Positions 5,993 to 9,643 of a stretch of 9,643 nt of DNA are shown here, in pieces. The DNA comes from Verrucomicrobiota bacterium (GTDB lineage: Bacteria > Verrucomicrobiota > Lentisphaeria > Oligosphaerales > Oligosphaeraceae). The notes under the pieces were generated by a model. It was not told the DNA's origin. It did not search any database and worked only from the letters and a program-made list of their open reading frames with translations. The translations under genes and the position numbers were made by a program. The stretch is taken from contig JAKLHU010000041.1 of the NCBI GenBank assembly GCA_022709995.1, forward strand, positions 1 to 9,643, given 5' to 3'. Each line of letters starts with the position of its first letter. The stretch's first letter is position 1.

Positions 5993-7350
5993 CCGCCGCC
6001 TGCCGAGAAAAAATCGCCCTGGGAGCCGGGATCTGCTATCTCGTGCTCATGGCCCTGCATATCCCCGTCTGGCGAACCCTGTACTGCGAGGACCTCCTGG
6101 CTCCTGTCCTCCTCGCCACGGTGATCGCCCGCGGCGACGCCAGCCGCCTCCGGCGCGACCCGGCCGCCCTCGCCCTCGCCCTGTTTCTGCTGCTGGCCGG
6201 CCTGGCCACCTTGACCCACCTCGGGCCGTTCCCCGGCAACGCCTACCACTGGTGCGTGTATGCCTACCTCGCCGTCACCTTCATGTTCTTCCGCGGCACA
6301 GCCTTTCCGGCCGCTACCCTGTTCCGCCTGGGAGCCGGCTTTCTCACCCTCGCCGCGGCGGCCTGCTGCTTCGACCTGATGATGACCTGGACAGGCGCCG
6401 GGCCAGGGCGATTCAGCCTGATCAGCGCCCAGATGGACGCCACGGCCATGCCCTTCCTGCGACAGCGCTTCACCTTCACCTTCGGCAACCCCAACCTGCT
6501 CGGCTCGTTCTACGCCCTGCCCCTGGCCCTGCTCCTGCCCCGCCTGCTGGCCGCCTCGGCAAACTGGCGGTGGCGACAGACACTCGCCGCCGCCGCCGCG
6601 CTGGCCCTTGCCGTCATCCCGCTCCTGCTTACGGTCAGCAAGCACGCCCTGCTCAGCTTCGCCCTCCTCGCCGCCTTCGTCGCAACCGCCGCCCGCCAGC
6701 GATTCCCGCGGGCCGCGGCGCTCGTCGGAGCGGCCATCGTCGCCGGCGGACTGCTCGGAGAACTGTCCGTCGCCTATCCCGTCTTCCCGCTGCAAAAAAC
6801 CTGGCCGTTCCTCAACACGAAATGCCCGGGCATGTACATGATCCACCAAAGCGCCTATGCCAGAATGGCCGCCCACGCGCCGGCCAAACTGCTGTTCGGA
6901 CACGGCGCCGCCGCGGCCAGGACCCAGTATCCCTCCTTCACCAACCACGACTCCACCCGCCAGACCCTCGCCCACTACAACGCCCTGCCGGATTTCGACA
7001 GCTTCGTCACCTTCATGGACCCGCATAACGAATACCTCCACCTCGTCATCCTGTTCGGCCTCCCAGCCACCTTGGCCATGTTCGCCTTCTGGCTCCTGGC
7101 CGCGGCCTCGCCCCCCAACCGCCAAACCGCCGGACTCGTCGCCAGCTTCACCGCCGCACTCCTGTTCTGCTGCCTGTGGGACGACCTCCTCAGCAAACGC
7201 TGGATCTGGATCACCGCCGCCCTGCTGGCCAACCGCACCGTCTTCACCACGAAAAACAACGCGGCGGCATGGCGCAACCACACATGTGGTGATAATGTAA
7301 ATACGACAAAGCCGCCTTGCGAAACGCCGGCGCCGCCGCGCCCAACCTGA
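5989..7350 (+). CDS. O-antigen ligase/polymerase-like membrane protein (WaaL/Wzy_C family)
   Basis: This 453-residue polytopic inner-membrane protein has roughly ten hydrophobic segments. The family either joins undecaprenyl-linked glycan to lipid A-core (WaaL) or polymerises repeat units (Wzy). Family signatures are FGNPNLLGSFYALPLALLLP (from residue 165), a SKHALLSFALL helix, a large periplasmic loop (about 270-340), and DPHNEYLHLVILFGLPA with H346, the usual position of the functionally important His. The start ATG at 5989 overlaps the glycosyltransferase stop by four bases. The frame is open further upstream, but only as antisense-like Arg/Pro-rich sequence inside the glycosyltransferase gene. 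The last 40 or so residues are hydrophilic, from A/T-richer DNA (7277-7312) unlike the rest of the gene, and include the imperfect palindrome ACCACA-CA-TGTGGT (7277-7290). Neighbours support an LPS role. Ligase and polymerase cannot be told apart from sequence alone. Confidence 0.88.
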   Translation: MTAACREKIALGAGICYLVLMALHIPVWRTLYCEDLLAPVLLATVIARGDASRLRRDPAALALALFLLLAGLATLTHLGPFPGNAYHWCVYAYLAVTFMFFRGTAFPAATLFRLGAGFLTLAAAACCFDLMMTWTGAGPGRFSLISAQMDATAMPFLRQRFTFTFGNPNLLGSFYALPLALLLPRLLAASANWRWRQTLAAAAALALAVIPLLLTVSKHALLSFALLAAFVATAARQRFPRAAALVGAAIVAGGLLGELSVAYPVFPLQKTWPFLNTKCPGMYMIHQSAYARMAAHAPAKLLFGHGAAAARTQYPSFTNHDSTRQTLAHYNALPDFDSFVTFMDPHNEYLHLVILFGLPATLAMFAFWLLAAASPPNRQTAGLVASFTAALLFCCLWDDLLSKRWIWITAALLANRTVFTTKNNAAAWRNHTCGDNVNTTKPPCETPAPPRPT

Positions 7351-7359
7351 TTGCGATCT

Positions 7360-8547
7360 ATGTCCATCCGAGACTTCCTGGAAAAAACCGAACAGTACGC
7401 GGTTGAAATCATCAACGGACGCCAGCGCTCAACCAGCGACCGTCTGTTCCGCGTCCTGCTCTTCCTGCTTTCCCGCGCCTACCGCAACGTCGTCCAACTG
7501 CGCCTGACCCTGTATGACAACTTCATCATCCGACGCCAGGCCCTCGGCTGCTTCGTCATCAGTGTCGGCAACCTCACCGTCGGCGGCACCGGCAAAACCC
7601 CGGTCGTCGAACTGCTCGCCAAAACCCTCGCCGCCCGCGGCCGCCATGTCGCCATCCTCAGCCGCGGCTACCGCAGCAAACCACGCCCCTGGCTCGACCG
7701 ACTGCGCGCCGCCTTCGCCAAAGACTACAACGCCATCCCCCCGAAAATCGTCTCCGACGGCCGGAACGTCTTCCTGGATTCGGGCGAGGCCGGCGACGAG
7801 CCGTTCATGCTGGCCCGCAACCTCCTCGGCCAAAAAGACCGCACCGGCGTCGCCGTCGTCGTGGACAAAGACCGCGTCAAAGGCGGCAAATACGCCATCA
7901 GCCATCTGCAGGCCGACACCCTCCTGCTCGACGACGGCTTCCAGTACATCAAACTGCAACCATGGCTCAACATCCTCCTGGTCGATTCCACCAACCCGTT
8001 CCACAACCACGAGCCCCTGCCGCTGGGACTGCTGCGCGAGCCGATCAAAAACCTCCGCCGCGCCGATTTCATCTTTTTGACCAAATCGAACGGCGGCAGC
8101 CATCTGCGGCATCTGCGCTCCTTCCTGAAACGCCACAACCCACGGGCCGAAATCATTGAATGCAACCACGAACCACGCCATTTCCAGGAAGTGCAGAGCC
8201 AGGCGAAAGTCGGCCTGGATCAGATCCGCGGCAAACGCGTCGCCGCCATTTGCGCCATCGCCGTCCCCGAAAGCTTTGAAAATTACCTGACCGACCTCGG
8301 CGCCACCATCGTCTACCGCAAACGCTTTGTCGACCACCACCGCTACCGCGCCCAGGAACTGCGCGATTTCGCCAACGCCGCCAACAAGCACCATGCCGAA
8401 ATCCTCGTCACCACCGAAAAGGACGCCGTCCGCCTGCCGGAACTCGCCCCCGACCTGCCGCCCTTCTATTTCCTCCGCGTCGAAATCAATATTCTGGACG
8501 GCATCGAGCATTTTCACCGCTGCATTACCCGAATCTGCCTCAATTGA
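7360..8547 (+). CDS. lpxK: Tetraacyldisaccharide 4'-kinase LpxK
   Basis: LpxK phosphorylates the 4' position of tetraacyldisaccharide 1-phosphate with ATP, giving lipid IVA in lipid A synthesis on the cytoplasmic face of the inner membrane. Seen here: an N-terminal hydrophobic helix ([12 protein letters not shown], about residues 30-41), typical of this monotopic enzyme; [20 protein letters not shown] with the Walker A loop G75-GTGK79-T80; SRGYRSK (101-107); [15 protein letters not shown] with D191-D192; [15 protein letters not shown] (323-329); and TTEKDAV (351-357). All expected motifs are present. At 395 residues it is longer than the E. coli enzyme (about 328), because of a longer N-terminus and an insertion of about 20 residues (about 108-128) after SRGYRSK. 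ATG 7360 lies 9 nt after the ligase stop; an in-frame TTG at 7351 is an alternative. No Shine-Dalgarno is evident, which fits coupling to the upstream gene. A GC-rich 3' flank follows without a clear terminator. Confidence 0.96.
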   Translation: MSIRDFLEKTEQYAVEIINGRQRSTSDRLFRVLLFLLSRAYRNVVQLRLTLYDNFIIRRQALGCFVISVGNLTVGGTGKTPVVELLAKTLAARGRHVAILSRGYRSKPRPWLDRLRAAFAKDYNAIPPKIVSDGRNVFLDSGEAGDEPFMLARNLLGQKDRTGVAVVVDKDRVKGGKYAISHLQADTLLLDDGFQYIKLQPWLNILLVDSTNPFHNHEPLPLGLLREPIKNLRRADFIFLTKSNGGSHLRHLRSFLKRHNPRAEIIECNHEPRHFQEVQSQAKVGLDQIRGKRVAAICAIAVPESFENYLTDLGATIVYRKRFVDHHRYRAQELRDFANAANKHHAEILVTTEKDAVRLPELAPDLPPFYFLRVEINILDGIEHFHRCITRICLN

Positions 8548-8612
8548 ACCGCCAACAAGTCCCGCCCAAGCCGGCCCGATGCAGAAAAACACCTCGCGGG
8601 GGAAAAAAATGA

Positions 8613-8666
8613 TTGACAGACAAGAAAAACGGCAATCTTGGCATACACTATATGCATTGGCAATGC
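8613..8666 (+). promoter_or_regulatory. Candidate promoter and 13-bp palindrome before secreted-protein gene
   Basis: The 189-bp gap after lpxK contains an A/T-rich island with a perfect TTGACA (8613-8618). The best -10-like hexamers, TACACT (8644-8649) and TATATG (8649-8654), are too far away for a standard 17-bp spacer. A perfect interrupted palindrome, GCATTG-G-CAATGC (8654-8666), follows and could be an operator. A sigma-54-like TTGGCA/TTGC pair (8657-8671) is one base short of the required spacing. The case for regulation here is reasonable, but the exact promoter is uncertain. Confidence 0.3.
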
Positions 8667-8723
8667 CTTGCATGGCCTCCGGCGCATTGCCCGGGGCCGC
8701 CACCAGCCAACGACTGCCCACGG

Positions 8724-8729
8724 AAGGAG
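8724..8729 (+). promoter_or_regulatory. Shine-Dalgarno site AAGGAG for secreted-protein gene
   Basis: AAGGAG lies 7 nt before the ATG at 8737. An upstream ATG at 8731 is followed at once by TGA in its own frame, so 8737 is the start. Confidence 0.8.
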
Positions 8730-8736
8730 AATGTGA

Positions 8737-9643
8737 ATGAGACGTTGGTCAACATCCACTCTGGCCATCCTGCTGTGCTCCACGCTTCTGTTCAGCTGGT
8801 CCGGCTACGGCAGCGATGAGGACGCCTCCTCCCCTTCCGCGCGACGCCTGGCCCTCGCCGACAAGCTGGCCATGCAGTTCTTCACGGACCACCCGCTGGA
8901 GACCGCCACCGAACAGGCTCTGCCGGCCCTGCTGCCCATGTTCCTGGAGAAAAACCCGGACCTGCCCGACCGCCCGACCGCCCCCCCGATCGATGACGCC
9001 GACTTGCAGACGGCCGTCGAACGCGACTTGACCCGGCTGGCCCAAACCCACGCCCCGGCCCCTGATGACAAAACCCTCTATGCCCGGGCCGCCGCCCAAT
9101 ACCCCATCTACCGGCCGGGCGACAAGGTCGTTGTCGTCTACAAAGCCAACCCCCGCTACACCACTGCCTATGAAGGCGTCTACCAGGGCCGCAGCGGCGC
9201 TTTTCTCAAGGTCGGCGCCAGGATGATCCGCATCGCCGACATGGAAGACCTCGACAACAGCAACGTAGAACTGCTTAAATTCAATCCCGCGGAAAGCGAA
9301 CGGCTACGACAGGCGTTCGTCACCGCGGAAAAGGAAAAACACCAGCTCGCCCAGGCGGACTACAAGCAGGCCCAGCGGCCGGAACTCACGGCCCGACTGC
9401 TCGCCCAGGCCAGGCAGGCCAATGAAAAAGCCGGCTATACCTTGGTGCAGAATGCCTGGCTGCGGCCCGAACAGGTGATGACCACCGCCATCGACACCGC
9501 CCGACGCCTGACGCGCCGACAACGACAGGAACCGTGCTCTCTATCGCCTCGAAATGAGCGGCGACAACGTCGACCTCCCCGTCCTCATCGACGCCGACAC
9601 CAAGGCCCCCTTCGCCCAGGTCGCCGTCATCCCGCGCACGATG
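8737..9643 (+). CDS. Putative secreted protein of unknown function, frame-disrupted and partial
   Basis: I do not recognise this family. It begins with a signal peptide (MRRWSTSTLAILLCSTLLFSWSGYG, basic n-region then a hydrophobic core), so it is probably periplasmic or outer-surface. Residues 26-120 are mostly helical, with acidic and proline-rich parts. Residues about 122-170 (YPIYRPGDKVVVVYK, then GVYQGRSGAFLKVGARMIRI) look like a small SH3-like beta barrel. Residues about 180-240 are charged and helical, coiled-coil-like, ending in NAWLRPEQVM. The frame from 8737 stays open to the edge, but after about residue 259 it turns into Arg/Pro-rich nonsense. From 9530 a different frame reads NRALYRLEMSGDNVDLPVLI, then DADTKAPFAQVAVIP, with normal codon bias. 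The coding frame therefore shifts by one base between about 9511 and 9530. The true C-terminus lies beyond the window. An internal run of seven C (8991-8997) does not break the frame. Confidence 0.7.
   Translation, partial: MRRWSTSTLAILLCSTLLFSWSGYGSDEDASSPSARRLALADKLAMQFFTDHPLETATEQALPALLPMFLEKNPDLPDRPTAPPIDDADLQTAVERDLTRLAQTHAPAPDDKTLYARAAAQYPIYRPGDKVVVVYKANPRYTTAYEGVYQGRSGAFLKVGARMIRIADMEDLDNSNVELLKFNPAESERLRQAFVTAEKEKHQLAQADYKQAQRPELTARLLAQARQANEKAGYTLVQNAWLRPEQVMTTAIDTARRLTRRQRQEPCSLSPRNERRQRRPPRPHRRRHQGPLRPGRRHPAHD

Noticed and set aside
5416..7281. 621-residue minus-strand open frame opposite the glycosyltransferase and ligase
   Set aside because: It crosses two real genes, has the same antisense composition artefact and shows no recognisable domain.
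8587..8609. Possible intrinsic terminator after lpxK (CCTCGCGGGG followed by A7)
   Set aside because: The stem is too short, and the tract is A rather than T on the + strand; no minus-strand gene would use it.
8657..8673. Sigma-54 promoter TTGGCA-N-TTGCAT
   Set aside because: The GG to GC spacing is 9 nt instead of the required 10, so it is kept only as a remark in the promoter entry.
7429..8721. 430-residue minus-strand open frame opposite lpxK
   Set aside because: It is antisense to a well-conserved kinase with all motifs on the + strand.

Overview
The window is GC-rich and strongly biased to C- and G-ending codons. It reads as a Gram-negative chromosome fragment. The lpxK gene and the lipopolysaccharide (LPS) type genes imply an outer membrane. 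The long N-terminal form of LpxK, the esterase fused to an NPCBM-like module and the xylose-isomerase-like TIM-barrel protein fit the Planctomycetes-Verrucomicrobia-Lentisphaerae group. That placement is inference, because no rRNA or marker phylogeny is present here.

Layout: (1) Bases 1-258 on + encode the C-terminal part of an actinobacterial-looking dUTPase, overlapped end to end by a minus-strand FHA-domain gene (start codon at 525-527) that leaves the window on the left. The two readings cannot both be natural over about 1-140, so a chimeric junction or rearrangement near 127-150 is suspected. (2) A divergent intergenic region (528-926) leads to a TIM-barrel sugar isomerase/epimerase-like gene (927-1814) with a strong Shine-Dalgarno. 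(3) A repeat-containing spacer precedes a large membrane-anchored alpha/beta-hydrolase with a C-terminal NPCBM-like carbohydrate-binding module (1978-4614). (4) A 235-bp spacer holds a C-tract cluster with G-quadruplex potential on the minus strand and a perfect 11-bp GC hairpin. (5) A tight three-gene set follows: GT4-type glycosyltransferase (4850-5992), O-antigen ligase/polymerase-like membrane protein (5989-7350, ATGA overlap) and LpxK (7360-8547). (6) After a 189-bp gap with a possible promoter and a 13-bp palindrome, a secreted protein of unknown function starts at 8737. It shows a +1-type frame disruption near 9511-9530 and runs off the right edge.

The glycosyltransferase, ligase and LpxK plausibly act together in the inner membrane on lipid A and on LPS glycan assembly. 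The esterase and TIM-barrel protein suggest carbohydrate catabolism, but nothing in the sequence ties them to the LPS genes. Overall the gene content is fairly ordinary. I see no mobile element, CRISPR array, tRNA or rRNA. The points most worth checking are the left-edge junction, the frame break in the last gene, and the structured leader ahead of the LPS genes.
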